A stretch of DNA of 64,000 bases from the NCBI GenBank assembly GCA_012031265.1, contig JAAUTY010000012.1, forward strand, positions 17,843 to 81,842, given 5' to 3'. Positions within the stretch are counted from its first letter, which is position 1. Every line of letters starts with the position of its first letter. Positions 45,838-56,600 of the stretch are shown here, one piece after another. The notes under the pieces were generated by a model, which did not search any database, was not told where the DNA came from, and saw nothing but the letters and a program-made list of their open reading frames with translations. This DNA is from Spirulinaceae cyanobacterium SM2_1_0 (GTDB lineage Bacteria > Cyanobacteriota > Cyanobacteriia > Cyanobacteriales > Spirulinaceae). The position numbers were made by a program, and so were the translations under genes.

Positions 45838-46223
45838 GGAGTCGTCGTGGGGGGATTGACAAAGACGATGCGCTGCTGACTCGGCAGGGTCATGCCTGTT
45901 TGGTCTTGCATGACGTTATGCGTTTGGCTGGAGTCGAGGCTACGGCTAAAACCGTCGCGCAACTCCGAGACGTGCTCCTCGGTTTGTTGTACCTCGGTGC
46001 GAACCTCGCTCAACCGCTCCTGTTGCGTCCAGTGGTAGGGCAGCAAATTCACGAGCGCAACCACTGCCGCCGCTGACAACCCAGCATTCACAGCCAGCTT
46101 CAACAGCGTTTCAAGGGCGATCGCACCGTGATTGTGCTGACGAGCCGACGGGCGTGGCAGTGGCAAAACGCGGCCGTTGAAGGAAGCGTCGGCGGAAATC
46201 GCTGGTTTTCTCAGGGCGCTCAT
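45834..46223 (-). CDS. Single-span membrane protein with coiled-coil segment, unknown function
   Basis: A 129-aa protein with a basic cytosolic N-terminus (about 1-35), one membrane helix (LLKLAVNAGLSAAAVVALVNLL, about 41-62) and a heptad-like charged region (QERLSEVRTEVQQTEEHVSELRDGF, about 68-92). The stop codon is the TAG of MITE copy F, so the native C-terminus may be slightly altered. I recognise it only as resembling conserved cyanobacterial hypotheticals. Confidence 0.6.
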   Translation of the reverse strand: MSALRKPAISADASFNGRVLPLPRPSARQHNHGAIALETLLKLAVNAGLSAAAVVALVNLLPYHWTQQERLSEVRTEVQQTEEHVSELRDGFSRSLDSSQTHNVMQDQTGMTLPSQQRIVFVNPPTTTP

Positions 46224-46378
46224 GGTTGCAAACTCTCACCTAATCTTGACGATGCAGCTTTTATGCCTAGTGCCCATCATACTCAAATCTGTGGCTGTGA
46301 GCGAGCCACTGGCCAGCAATCCCTGAATCTGCGGTTGTTTGGAGCGTCTGATTGGCTGTCCTCAGCGTGCTGCCATCT

Positions 46379-48661
46379 TCAGACGACTTGGTAGACGAGT
46401 TGTAGGGTTACCCAACTGCGAACATCGAGGGTGTAGGTATCGGGGCTAGTATTCGCATTCTCAGCGTTACGGCGGCTCGCAGCTTGAAGATCAGCGAGCA
46501 CGGCGCGGGCAAACTCGGGGGGGTTGGCGATTTCGATGAGGCGATCGCCACTATTCTTACGATCCGTGTTGATGGCGAGGGTTTCCAGAGCACGTTGAAA
46601 AGGGGCGATACTGCAAATTGCCAGGATTTCCACAAATCCGGGACTGCCGGATACGAGCCAACTGAGATTGTTGACACGCGGCAGGCCTAGGCCGCTCTGA
46701 GGTTCGACGCGAATCGATTGCAAGGTACGGCGGCTTTCGCCCGTACTAGCCTCCAAAGGCGTGTGGAGGGCGATCGCCGCACCAATGGCATCCAAACCGA
46801 CCAGCAAAACGTAGAGGGGGCGATCACTCGCATTGTCGATTTGGTAGCGGACTTGTGTACCCAAGGGAATCCGGACTACAGAATTGACCCTGGGATCTTT
46901 GCGACTTGAAGGACGCTCCAGCGGCTCGGCAGCCGCCGTCCAAGGCGAGGCGAGCGCTCGGCTTGGCGCGCGCTGAATCAGTAGTTTAGGCTGCGGCTTG
47001 GTCGAGAGCAACGAAATACGGGCACCCAAGCGCGACGACCCTTCATTCAGGGTGAGGCGTAGCAGCTTGACAGCGCGCAGCGTCTCCAGGCGGGGGGCGA
47101 GGCGGGTCACGGCCGATTTGATCGCTTCATCAGCCGCACCCAGCGTACTGGGCAAGTTGAGCCGTCCCACCGAGAAGAGGCCATAGCCGCTCAGGATCTC
47201 ATTGTCTTCGGTCGTCGCGCGGCCGAAGAGACAGTCCGCATTTTGCTCGCCCGCGGTCGCCACCGAGTCAACAGCCTCGACATTGGCAAAAGCGCTGGTG
47301 GCATCAACGCGCTCGATCCGTCCGAGGGCAGCATCGAGGGCGACCACGAGGCCGACCTGGCGTGGCAGAACTCGCACCAGTTCCTGGACGAGACAGCCTG
47401 GGGTGAGGCGGGAGTCGGCTGGCGTGTCCGCAGCCAAGCGCACGCGCGCTACCAGCCCGTCGCGACCGCGAAACTGAACCTGCGGGCAGTCGAGCGCCAG
47501 GGCATTAGCGTCGCCGCTGTCGGCTGCACCCACCAAAAAGCGGGAGTTGATGCTGTAGTATTCCAAAACTGGGGCCGGCAGTCCCGCGAGTTGCACCCGT
47601 GCCGCCGTGCCGTCTTCCTCAATGGCGATCACCACGCCCTCCGCCCCTTGTCGGGCTGGGGGGAGTAGGTAGTAAGTGAGGAGCGGTTGTTCCGCCGTCG
47701 GCTGACCCGCCAACTGGGGCTGTTGCGACACCAGCGGCTCCACAGTTTCCGCTGTGCGCGTCAGACTGGTGAGGATCGTGCTGGCCGGAACAGCCTGCCA
47801 GAGGTACTGGGTGAGGGCATAGGTGAATAGACCCGCGCTGAAGCCCCCCCATTTGGCTTCCAACGCCACTTGGCTCGCCCCAGCGGCTGTGAAGACTGTT
47901 CCCGGGATCTGATCGCGATCGAGGCGACGGCGTTCGAGCTTTGACCGCACCTTGGGTCGCTGCAAGAGCTTTTCTTGAAAGGCGAGTTCTCCTGGGGCTG
48001 GGCGCTCGGCAGCGGGGGCTGGGCTGGAGCGGGAGCGCAGATTTCCCTGGAGCGATCGCCCGCTCAGCGTCGAGCTGGTGTCCAGCACCATTGTCAGTTT
48101 CCGCGTTGCCAGCGATCGCGCCAGTAAAACCAAGGTCGCTTCTAGCAAATCATTGCCTGCTGGCTTGCCCTTGCTGGGCAAGACGCTATCTCCTGGTAGC
48201 AGACTGCGAACCAAGCGCACTTCACCTATCTCGCCCTCCAGCGGTTCCCAAGCAACCTGGCCGCCGTAGCCGCTGAAGTGAAAGACGACGACATCGCCTT
48301 CGCGAGCCTGCTCAGTCAGGTGCGCGATAAAGGCCGTCTCGATATTGTCGCGTGAGGCCTCACGATCCGTCAGCGCTAAAACGTCACCAGGCTGGAAGCC
48401 GAAGCGGTGGATCAGCAACTCGCGCTGTAGCTCAACATCGGTCAGACAGCCGTTGAGGCTGGGGGTGTAAGGGTACTGATTGATCCCCACGAGCAGCGCC
48501 AGTTTACGCGACGCTGGCTGAGCGAGGGCCTGCCAGTACCGATCAAACGATGAAGCCGCCCAACTCTCCTGACTTCCCCAAGCCTGAGCCGCTGCACCGA
48601 CCCCGAGTGTCAAGGCACCTAGTCCCGCACGCTGCAAGAACGTCCGCCGATCCAGTCCCAT
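46379..48661 (-). CDS. Exported pseudo-orthocaspase (caspase-like protein with both catalytic residues replaced)
   Basis: A 760-aa protein with a twin-arginine signal (DRRTFLQRAGLG) and a p20-like caspase domain at about 50-330. The catalytic His motif FSGHG reads HFSGYG (Tyr132). The catalytic Cys motif D-x-C reads D194-T-S196. This Tyr/Ser pair is known in a class of cyanobacterial orthocaspase homologues thought to be non-proteolytic. The C-terminal 400 residues contain a DUF4384-like region (IPLGTQVRYQIDNASDRPLYVLLVGLD). It may be a binding or scaffold protein; the presence of a Tat signal suggests export. Single gene, between a small membrane protein and ATP sulfurylase on the same strand. 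Confidence 0.85.
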   Translation of the reverse strand: MGLDRRTFLQRAGLGALTLGVGAAAQAWGSQESWAASSFDRYWQALAQPASRKLALLVGINQYPYTPSLNGCLTDVELQRELLIHRFGFQPGDVLALTDREASRDNIETAFIAHLTEQAREGDVVVFHFSGYGGQVAWEPLEGEIGEVRLVRSLLPGDSVLPSKGKPAGNDLLEATLVLLARSLATRKLTMVLDTSSTLSGRSLQGNLRSRSSPAPAAERPAPGELAFQEKLLQRPKVRSKLERRRLDRDQIPGTVFTAAGASQVALEAKWGGFSAGLFTYALTQYLWQAVPASTILTSLTRTAETVEPLVSQQPQLAGQPTAEQPLLTYYLLPPARQGAEGVVIAIEEDGTAARVQLAGLPAPVLEYYSINSRFLVGAADSGDANALALDCPQVQFRGRDGLVARVRLAADTPADSRLTPGCLVQELVRVLPRQVGLVVALDAALGRIERVDATSAFANVEAVDSVATAGEQNADCLFGRATTEDNEILSGYGLFSVGRLNLPSTLGAADEAIKSAVTRLAPRLETLRAVKLLRLTLNEGSSRLGARISLLSTKPQPKLLIQRAPSRALASPWTAAAEPLERPSSRKDPRVNSVVRIPLGTQVRYQIDNASDRPLYVLLVGLDAIGAAIALHTPLEASTGESRRTLQSIRVEPQSGLGLPRVNNLSWLVSGSPGFVEILAICSIAPFQRALETLAINTDRKNSGDRLIEIANPPEFARAVLADLQAASRRNAENANTSPDTYTLDVRSWVTLQLVYQVV

Positions 48662-48808
48662 AGCCGCTCAGTCCCTCTGTCCGCTACCAGCGTATCAGGT
48701 TTTCTAGCCGCCCTGGCAACGACTTGGGCGGTCGAGTCGGTGTCGGTGTCAGGGTGTCTGAGAGGGGCGAGGGGCGATCGCCCCTCGACTCCGGGTCGTA
48801 ACTTCGGG

Positions 48809-49975
48809 CTATTGGTGCATGGCTTTTGCCAATTCTGCCGCCACTTCCGGCCGCGAAAACTCCGGCGGCGGCAGTTCGCCGCGTCGCAGCATTTCGCGCA
48901 CCTTGGTGCCCGAAAGATGCAGGCGATCTTCGGGGCCACTCGGACTCGTTTTCGTCGTCGCCATCTGCCCAGTGCGCTTGCAGTAGAAGGCGTGCTCGAA
49001 CTTCATCGGCAGAATGCCCAACTCGCCCGGCGCAAACTCGTCGAAAATGTGTTGGGCATCATAGGTACCGTAGTAGTCCCCGACACCGGCGTGATCGCGA
49101 CCGACGATGAAGTGGGTGCAACCGTAGTTCTTCCGCACGAGGGCGTGGAAAATAGCTTCTCGAGGTCCGGCGTAGCGCATCGCGGAGGGATTAATCGCCA
49201 GAATGACGCGATCCTGCGGGAAGTAGTGCGCCATCATGATCTCGTAGCAGCGCATCCGCACGTCTGCTGGAATGTCATCACTCTTAGTTGCCCCGACCAG
49301 CGGATGCAGAAACAGGCCATCCACCGTTTCGAGGGCGCATTTTTGGATGTACTCGTGAGCGCGGTGAATCGGGTTGCGAGTCTGGAAACCTACCACCGTC
49401 TGCCAGCCACGCTCCACGAACAGGTGACGTGACGCGGCCGGATCGATTTGATATTTTGGAAAGAGTGGATGCGGGTCACGTTCCAGCAGCCATACCGGCC
49501 CCGCGAGGTTGATTGCGCCTTGGTCGTAGACGACTTTGACACCGGGATGCTTGGTTTCGTCGGTGCGGTAGACGTTGGTGACTTCGTGCGCTTTGTTGTA
49601 GCGATATTTCTGGGTGAGTTCCAAGACGCCAACAAAGCGACCCGTCGAGTCATCGAGACGCACCCAACTGCCTTCTTGCAGCGGCGCGGCGATCTCCTCA
49701 CTCACCGACAGCGTGACCGGGATCGCCCAAGGCAGGCCATTGGCCAGGCGCATCTCTGTCACTACGGGTTCGTAATCGGACTGTTCCAAAAAGCCAATCA
49801 GGGGGCTGAAGCCACCGATGGCGATCATGACGAGATCGGAGAAGGCGCGCTCGTCGAGTGGCACCCGAGGTAGTTGCTCGGCTTGGGCGAGAAATTCTTG
49901 ACGTTCGGCGTCGGAAGCAATGCGTTGGACTAGGTGACCGCCATGCGGTGCAATCCCCTCGGTGTGGGTAGTCAT
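48809..49975 (-). CDS. sat: ATP sulfurylase (sulfate adenylyltransferase)
   Basis: First step of assimilatory sulfate reduction, ATP plus sulfate to APS. The 388-aa product has the adenylyl-binding [12 protein letters not shown], the [12 protein letters not shown] loop, [17 protein letters not shown] and the C-terminal [10 protein letters not shown]. The ATG at 49975 ([13 protein letters not shown]) is preferred to the frame nine residues longer. The single-domain, kinase-free form is typical of cyanobacteria. Confidence 0.95.
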   Translation of the reverse strand: MTTHTEGIAPHGGHLVQRIASDAERQEFLAQAEQLPRVPLDERAFSDLVMIAIGGFSPLIGFLEQSDYEPVVTEMRLANGLPWAIPVTLSVSEEIAAPLQEGSWVRLDDSTGRFVGVLELTQKYRYNKAHEVTNVYRTDETKHPGVKVVYDQGAINLAGPVWLLERDPHPLFPKYQIDPAASRHLFVERGWQTVVGFQTRNPIHRAHEYIQKCALETVDGLFLHPLVGATKSDDIPADVRMRCYEIMMAHYFPQDRVILAINPSAMRYAGPREAIFHALVRKNYGCTHFIVGRDHAGVGDYYGTYDAQHIFDEFAPGELGILPMKFEHAFYCKRTGQMATTKTSPSGPEDRLHLSGTKVREMLRRGELPPPEFSRPEVAAELAKAMHQ

Positions 49976-50279
49976 GGGCAATGTCCAGATTCGGTACTCC
50001 AAGCAATCAGTGTATCAAGCTGTGTGGCGCTTGGCGGTCGCCCAGCACGCATTGGCTCGGCAGCTCGGATTGTTATATTGAATGATCAAATTCTTGGCGG
50101 GGCAAGGCGTTGCGGCGTATATCGCTCGGGGTTGGAAGTGTCCGGAGCCGGGCGATCGCGCTGGTGAAAATGGTAAAAATGTGCCATTATCGGCAATCGC
50201 AGTCTGGTGACCTCACAGCTTGCTGTGGGCCGGATGGTTGCCAGCCGCCTGCACCCCCGCCACAATCTGCTGCCTGGTT
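49976..50279. other. Divergent promoter region between sat and the aminotransferase gene
   Basis: No credible gene. It should contain both promoters. The frame upstream of the aminotransferase start (from 50220) is open but not family-like. Confidence 0.4.
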
Positions 50280-51479
50280 ATGATTCACAATTGGCTGGTT
50301 CCCGCTGAGCGCCTGCGCGCCCTTCCTCCCTACGTCTTCGCCCGCCTAGACGAGCTAAAGGCCCGTGCCCGCGAGCAAGGTCTCGATCTCATCGACCTCG
50401 GCATGGGCAACCCTGATGGTACGGCGCCGCTGCCGGTTGTCGAGGCGGCGATCGCCGCCTTCGAGGTGCCCCGCAACCACGGCTATCCGCCCTTTGAGGG
50501 CACGGCAAGTTTTCGTCAGGCGATCGCCGCCTGGTATGAGCGCTGCTACAATGTCTGCCTCGATCCGGACAGCGAGGCCTTGCCACTCCTGGGATCAAAG
50601 GAAGGCTTGACGCACTTGGCCTTGGCCTACGTCAATCCGGGCGATCTGGTGCTCGTTCCCAGTCCCTCCTATCCAGCCCACTTTCGCGGCCCCCTGATCG
50701 CCGGCGGCGAACTCTACCACCTGCACTTGAGTGCGGCCCAGGACTGGCTGATCGATTTCAGTGCGATTCCGGAGGCGATCACCCGCCGCGCCAAAATCCT
50801 CTACTTCAACTATCCCAACAATCCCACCACCGCTACCGCGCCGCGCGAGTTCTTTGAAGAAGCTGTCGCCTTCGCACGGCACTATGAGATTTTGCTGGTT
50901 CACGACCTCTGCTATGCCGAACTCGCCTTCGACGGCTACCAGCCCACCAGTCTGTTGGAAATTCCTGGTGCCCGTGACTTGGGCGTTGAGTTTCACACGC
51001 TGTCGAAAACCTACAGCATGGCCGGTTGGCGCGTTGGCTTTGTGGTTGGCAATGCCCAAGTGATTCAGGGTCTGCGGACGCTGAAAACAAATTTGGATTA
51101 CGGCATCTTCTCAGTCGTGCAGGCGGCGGCTGAAACTGCGTTGCAGTTGCCCCACTTCTATGTCCAGCAGGTACAAGAGCGCTACCGGCAACGACGCGAT
51201 TTTCTCATTGCCGGTCTGGGCGAGCTAGGCTGGCAGGTGCCACGATCGAAAGCGACGATGTATCTCTGGGTGCCCTGCCCGCCGGAGACCAGTTCCACTG
51301 ACTTTGCCCTCGATCTGTTGCAACAAACGGGTGTAGTCGTGACGCCGGGGAATGCCTTCGGGGATGCCGGGGAGGGGTATGTGCGGATCAGCCTGATTGC
51401 CGATTGCGATCGCCTCGGCGAAGCCCTGCGGCGCATCCAGCAAGCGGGTATTCGTTACTCTGAGAAGGTTGCAGTTTAG
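50280..51479 (+). CDS. PLP-dependent class I aminotransferase (aspartate/alanine or LL-DAP aminotransferase-like)
   Basis: A 399-aa fold-type I enzyme. Key features are LIDLGMGNPDG, LGSKEGL, NYPNNPTTA, and the PLP-lysine motif HTLSKTYSMAGWRVGF (about residue 240). ATG at 50280 (MIHNWLVPAERL) chosen. Its closest kin among characterised families are AlaC/LL-diaminopimelate aminotransferase-type proteins, so an alanine, aspartate or diaminopimelate substrate is possible. It is followed 15 bp later by the small unknown gene on the same strand. Confidence 0.88.
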   Translation: MIHNWLVPAERLRALPPYVFARLDELKARAREQGLDLIDLGMGNPDGTAPLPVVEAAIAAFEVPRNHGYPPFEGTASFRQAIAAWYERCYNVCLDPDSEALPLLGSKEGLTHLALAYVNPGDLVLVPSPSYPAHFRGPLIAGGELYHLHLSAAQDWLIDFSAIPEAITRRAKILYFNYPNNPTTATAPREFFEEAVAFARHYEILLVHDLCYAELAFDGYQPTSLLEIPGARDLGVEFHTLSKTYSMAGWRVGFVVGNAQVIQGLRTLKTNLDYGIFSVVQAAAETALQLPHFYVQQVQERYRQRRDFLIAGLGELGWQVPRSKATMYLWVPCPPETSSTDFALDLLQQTGVVVTPGNAFGDAGEGYVRISLIADCDRLGEALRRIQQAGIRYSEKVAV

Positions 51480-51493
51480 CAACGGACAGCACG

Positions 51494-51939
51494 ATGACTG
51501 ATTTTGGCTACGCCCCGCCTGTGAGCAAGCTTCTGACCTATGGCTGGTCTGAACTGTTTGAATCGCCGCATGGCCTGCGCCGCATCAGTGATACCGAGAT
51601 TCTGAGCCGTCTAGGGCGGAAACACCCGGAGCTGCGATCGCTATGTGTGCAGATCTGCCAAGCGCAACTCGCCAACGGCCGGTCAGAAAACCCGGAATTC
51701 AATGGCTTCCTCGTCTCCACGCTGCTGGATTTGTCTGCTACAGAAGCGGCTGAGACGATTATGCTGGTGGCTGGGTGTCTCTACAGCTCGTCGGCGACTG
51801 GCCGTATGTCACTCAGAAGCTGGGTCTGTCGGTGTCGCCGCCGCCAAAACGTGAGCGTCGTTCTCAGCGCGATCGCCAAGCGCCGACCAACTTCAAATCG
51901 CTCCTAAAAGCGTCGAAATCCCGCAAGTTCAAGCGCTAA
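51494..51939 (+). CDS. Small protein of unknown function, one frameshift
   Basis: 148 aa after repair. The N-terminal two thirds (MTDFGYAPPVSKLLTYG ... PEFNGFLVSTLLDLSATEAAETI) are helical and HEAT-like in feel. The original frame then becomes basic and cysteine-rich. Adding one T at 51759-51760 gives YAGGWVSLQLVGDWPYVTQKLGLSVSPPP and a lysine/arginine-rich tail ending at a natural stop (51937-51939), which looks far more protein-like. Function unrecognised. Tightly spaced after the aminotransferase gene. Confidence 0.65.
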
Positions 51940-52139
51940 ACGGCAATCGTCGCATGGATCGCTTGCCGACCGCCACTGGAGGTTGCATAATTTGGCCAGT
52001 ATCTGCTTAACGGCGGGGCGAAGTCTTGCTAATCTAGCAAACCGTTTGCCCAGCGCTGTGAACCCAGAATGGTCAACCAGGCTCCGCTTGTCCCCGCCGC
52101 CCTGCCAGCGCGCTATCTATCCCTGCTTTCGTAACACTT

Positions 52140-52514
52140 ATGTCCCTTGATCAAATCAAACCCGCCGCCAAGGCTGATGCGATGATGTACGTGCCCTATT
52201 TCCAGGGACAGAAGCGGCAGTTGCTGCCGATTGCGATCGGTCTCTATCAGCAAGGCTCCCTCGAAGGCGAGCGCAGCATTGAAGGCGGTGAAAGCATCCC
52301 CTTTGTGGCGACTTGGTATGTATCGAAGTTACCAGCAGATTTGACCCTCTGCCGCTTACAGTTTGATGGCAATGCCGAACTCAGCTACGAGATGAATATG
52401 CAAAACTCGGAGTTCGTGGATTACCTCATTGAGGCGATCATGAGCTATCGACGCACACGCATCGCTGATTTCTCGCGAGCATTTTACCGCAAGCTACTGC
52501 GGATTGAAGAGTAA
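52140..52514 (+). CDS. ebsA: EbsA-like protein (type IV pilus / biofilm-associated)
   Basis: A 124-aa soluble protein. PAAKADAMMYVPYFQGQKR, EGGESIPFVATWYVS and FDGNAELSYEMNMQNSEFVDYL closely fit the EbsA family as I remember it. In Synechococcus elongatus EbsA is part of a complex with pilus assembly proteins and affects biofilm formation and natural competence. comEC is also present, 46 kb upstream. A phosphotransacetylase-like gene follows with 32 bp between. Confidence 0.7.
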   Translation: MSLDQIKPAAKADAMMYVPYFQGQKRQLLPIAIGLYQQGSLEGERSIEGGESIPFVATWYVSKLPADLTLCRLQFDGNAELSYEMNMQNSEFVDYLIEAIMSYRRTRIADFSRAFYRKLLRIEE

Positions 52515-52546
52515 ACGCAACTGGGTTCTATCGCAAGGAGTGCGGC

Positions 52547-53635
52547 GTGGCTAAACCAAAACTATTACTCATCGGCTCGACCGCCGCTTGCAGCGGCAAG
52601 TCAGCGACGATTCTCGGTCTGGGTCATCAGCTTCAGGCCGAGCACATCAAGCTCGCCTACGGTAAGCCCCTCGGCACCTACTTTGAAACTGGCACGGGCG
52701 GTCAACCATTTGAAGCCGATCTGCGCTTCGTTGCTGACACACTGCAACTGCCAGACAGCCAGCTCCACGCGCCTTTCCTTGCCCTTGACCCTGCGACGCT
52801 GCGAGCTTACCTGCGCGACGGTAGCCCTACGGACTACACCCAAGTTTGGCATGACTACGCGGCGGCGATCGCCGCCGACCTCGCCCTGCTCGAGGGTCCC
52901 AGCACGCTGACAGAGGGCCGCCTGTTTAACTTGTCCATTGAGCAAATGGCGACCTCGGCTGATGCCGCTGTGCTGCTCGTGGTGCGTTACGACAACATCG
53001 CCTTAGTCGATGATTTGCTGGATGCTCGTCTGCTGTTTGGCGATCGCCTCTTCGGCGTGCTGATCAACGATGTTCCCGAACCCGACCTGGCGATCCTCGA
53101 CACCGAGTTGCGGCCCTTCCTCGAGCGTCAAGGCATTCCCGTTTTTGGTCTCCTGCCCCGCAATGCTCTGCTCCGTAGCGTCAGCGTGCGCGAGCTGACC
53201 AAGCAACTGCAAGCGAAGGTGCTCTGCCGCGAAGACCGTCTGGATCTGATGGTTGAGAGCTTGACGATCGGGGCAATGAACGTCAACTCGGCGCTGGAGT
53301 ACTTCCGCCGCGAGCGCAACATGGCTGTGGTGACCGGGGGTGATCGTAGCGAGCTACAGATGGCGGCACTGGAGACTTCAACCAATTGTCTGATCCTCAC
53401 CGGGCATACCCCCCCACCAGACTTCATCCTCAGCCGCGCTGAAGATTTAGAAGTTCCGATCCTCTCGGTCGATCTCGACACTCTCAGCACGGTCGAAATC
53501 GCCGACCGCGCCTTTGGTCAAGTCCGGATGCAAGAACCGATCAAGGTGCAATGTATGCAGGAATTGATCGCCAAACACTTCGATACCCAGCGCTTCCTCG
53601 CTAACCTCGGCCTCGAACCGGCTGCCGTTAGTTAA
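52547..53635 (+). CDS. BioD/cobyric-acid-synthase-like N-terminal domain fused to DRTGG domain (phosphotransacetylase family)
   Basis: A 362-aa protein. The N-terminus is a P-loop of the dethiobiotin-synthetase type (IGSTAACSGKSATILGLG), then GPSTLTEG and a DRTGG domain from about residue 215 (MNVNSALEYFRRERNMAVVTGGDRSELQMAAL) as found in the N-terminal part of some Pta proteins. The acetyltransferase domain itself is absent, so it is unlikely to be a phosphotransacetylase. GTG start at 52547, preceded by AAGGAG. Linked to ebsA. Confidence 0.83.
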   Translation: MAKPKLLLIGSTAACSGKSATILGLGHQLQAEHIKLAYGKPLGTYFETGTGGQPFEADLRFVADTLQLPDSQLHAPFLALDPATLRAYLRDGSPTDYTQVWHDYAAAIAADLALLEGPSTLTEGRLFNLSIEQMATSADAAVLLVVRYDNIALVDDLLDARLLFGDRLFGVLINDVPEPDLAILDTELRPFLERQGIPVFGLLPRNALLRSVSVRELTKQLQAKVLCREDRLDLMVESLTIGAMNVNSALEYFRRERNMAVVTGGDRSELQMAALETSTNCLILTGHTPPPDFILSRAEDLEVPILSVDLDTLSTVEIADRAFGQVRMQEPIKVQCMQELIAKHFDTQRFLANLGLEPAAVS

Positions 53636-53671
53636 ACACGGGTGCAGTTTTCGGGCGGGTGCAATGCCACA

Positions 53672-56600
53672 ATGAGTATTGGTATTGCCATCAGGGATGT
53701 TGTTGTGTCGGCTGAATCGTTACCGCAACCGGAATTCCAACGCGAAACTCGCCTCGGTCTCGTCGTCTATGGCGGAGTCGCCCTCGCGGTTTACATGAAC
53801 GGTGTCTGCCGAGAATTTTACGATGCGACGCGCGGGCGCGGTATCTACAAACTTTTTAAAGCCCTCACTGACAGCGACATCGTTGTGGACATTATCTCCG
53901 GCACTTCGGCCGGCGGTATCAATGGCGTGCTGCTGAGCTATGCCCTGAGCAACAGTGGCGATACCGAGGTCGTGGACTTTGCCAACTTTGCTGACATCTG
54001 GCGCGAGAGCGGCGACATCGTGCGGCTGCTACGCCAGCCGAGCGCAATGCAGACTACGATTGACTCCCTGCTCGATGGCGAAGGGTATTACCAGGACGAA
54101 TTGGAGGCTGCCTTTCGGGACAATGCTGAGCCGACGGCAGCACCGACCGCTGAGTGGCGATCGCCCGCCGGCGAACTCGATCTCTTCGTCACCGGTACCG
54201 ACACGATCGGTCGCATCTCTACCACCCTTGACGACACCGGGGTAGCCATCGAAGTCAAAGACCATCGTGCCCTCTTTCATCTCAAACACCGCCCCGGCCG
54301 CAAGGAACCATTCCACCCCGCGCCTGCAACCTATCAGGCTCTGGGCAAGCTCTGCCGCATCACCTCCTGTTTTCCGGCCGCCTTCCCGGTCGTCACGGTA
54401 CAGATCGACGACCAGGCCGATGCCGCTGATCGCTTGCTGACCCGCTGGGGTAGCCTCGACCAGCGCTGGCTACCCGCCGAACCGCCAGCCGGCGGCTATC
54501 GGCTGCACTTTGTCGATGGGGGTGTTTTGGACAATCGCCCTTTCAGCTACGCGATCGAAGCCATCTATTACCGCACCGCCAACCGCCCGGTTGAGCGCAA
54601 ACTGTTCTATATCGATCCCAGTCCGGATCGCTTCTCCGGCAGTGCTACCTTTCGGGAGCTGCCCCGCCCGAATATTTGGCAGGCGGTGCAAGAGTCTCTG
54701 GTGGGAATGCCCAGCTACGAGAGCATTAGCAATGACCTAGCGGCGATCGCCCGTCACAATGCTACGGTTCACCGCTACCGCATCCTGCTCAGCGATCTCG
54801 AAACCCGCCCGCCGACGGTATCCGCAGCCGAATTGACCGCTCAGGAAGAGCTGTACCAGCTCAGCCGCTTGGTGAGTCTGCGTGATCGCTCCTTACCCCT
54901 GATCTTCGGCCTCGACGACAGCCGGATCGCGATGCAGGAGGGCAGTCAACGGCACGCAGCCCTCAACGCCCTCGCGCAACTCCTCTATGCACCCAGTCAG
55001 GACTCGGCGGCCAATCCCCAGGCGGCGATCGCCCCAGCCGATGACTTGCGTCAGCTCAGTTTCCAAGTACTCGATCTGGATGTGGAATACCTGCTCCGCA
55101 AGCACTTCTACGTCATCCGCAAGTTGCGCCAGCGGGCTGAGTCACCGGAAATTACAGCGGCGACGGCGAAAACACTGCAATTGCTAGCTGAACGCCTCAA
55201 CCGCCAACTGCGTCTGCTGGAAATTCTTCGCGCCGGTCTGAATGCCCTGCTGGTACATCCGGAAGTCGTCGCTTATTACTGCGACTTGGCGAGAGCAGCC
55301 CAGACTGTGGTGCATGGCTCGGTGGCGGCCATGGCTCTGCGCGATCGCCTGCACCGGCAACTTATTCGGCTGCATCAGTACTGGCTCTGCCCTGACCGGG
55401 TGATCGAGGCCGAGCCGCCGCCAGCTTGGCACTGGTGGCAGCGCTTTGAGGAGTTGCCGGAGCGCGCGCATCAACTGGCAGCCCCGGACTATGAGCAACT
55501 GACGGCGGCGGTGACGAACTGGTTACCCCAAGCTGAGCTGAGCGCGATCGCCCAGGACGGTCGGCAACGGCTGGCAACCCTGGCAGACGGCGCGACAACG
55601 CAATTTCTACGACAAGGGGACGCGAATTTTCCGCCACCCGCTCAGTTGCCGCTCAATCTACTGGTTCAAGTTGACCGCAGCTTGCAGGCGATTCTGGACA
55701 CACCAGCCTTGCCCACAGAGTTGCGGCAGTGGGCGATCGCCACGGCCAAAGACTTTCGCGCCCTCGACCGCACCCTCTACCCGTTTGAATACTTGGCCGG
55801 CGTCAGCGAAAAGCAACTCATTGCCACCGTGCGGATCAGCCCCGAAGATGCTCAGCGTGGTTTTGGGCGCGGCAAAGGCGTAGAGGAAAAGTTGGCTGGT
55901 GATTCGCTGCGAGCGTTCGGGGGTTCATTTTAAAATCCTGGCGCGCCAACGACATTCTCTGGGGGCGGCTGGATGGACTGAATCGCTTAGCCGATGGGCT
56001 ACTGACGCGGGCTGCCGTTGAGCATTTTCCTCATTTTGTCACCCGACAGACACAGCGCCAGGGGTTGACAATCAGCGTCTATCTGGAACGACTCCTAACT
56101 GAGTCCTTGCCCGCCGCCAGCGTTGCCGAGCGCGCTGAGCTATTGCCGACGCTGACGCAATTGGCACAAGCACCCGCTCGTGTCACTCCAGCGGAATTCG
56201 ACCGCTTTCTCGAACAACTCGTGCAAGCTGGACAGCGCCAGATTCTCCAGGAGAATTTGCCGGTCGTGGTACAGGATTCAATCGCCGAGCAAATCGCTTG
56301 GCAACAGCAGAAGGTGGCACAAGTCGCCGAGACGCCTCGCTATGTGCCGGTCGGTGGTTATTTCAATCAAACGGTGAGTGCGATCGCGGTCGCTCAGATG
56401 GCTGCCGCTGCGCTCGGTACACCCAGTCAGCCGAGTGAGTCGCCCCCGGATGATCGCTTAGCCACCTTCTTCGCCACAGACTATCGCATCGGTCGTGAAC
56501 AGTTGCTGACCGATCTGCCCGCAGCAATTTTGAAAGCCTTGGGGGCGCGCGCGCTCCTCGTGCTGCGCGACATCCTCAACTCGCTCGCCGCCAATGACCC

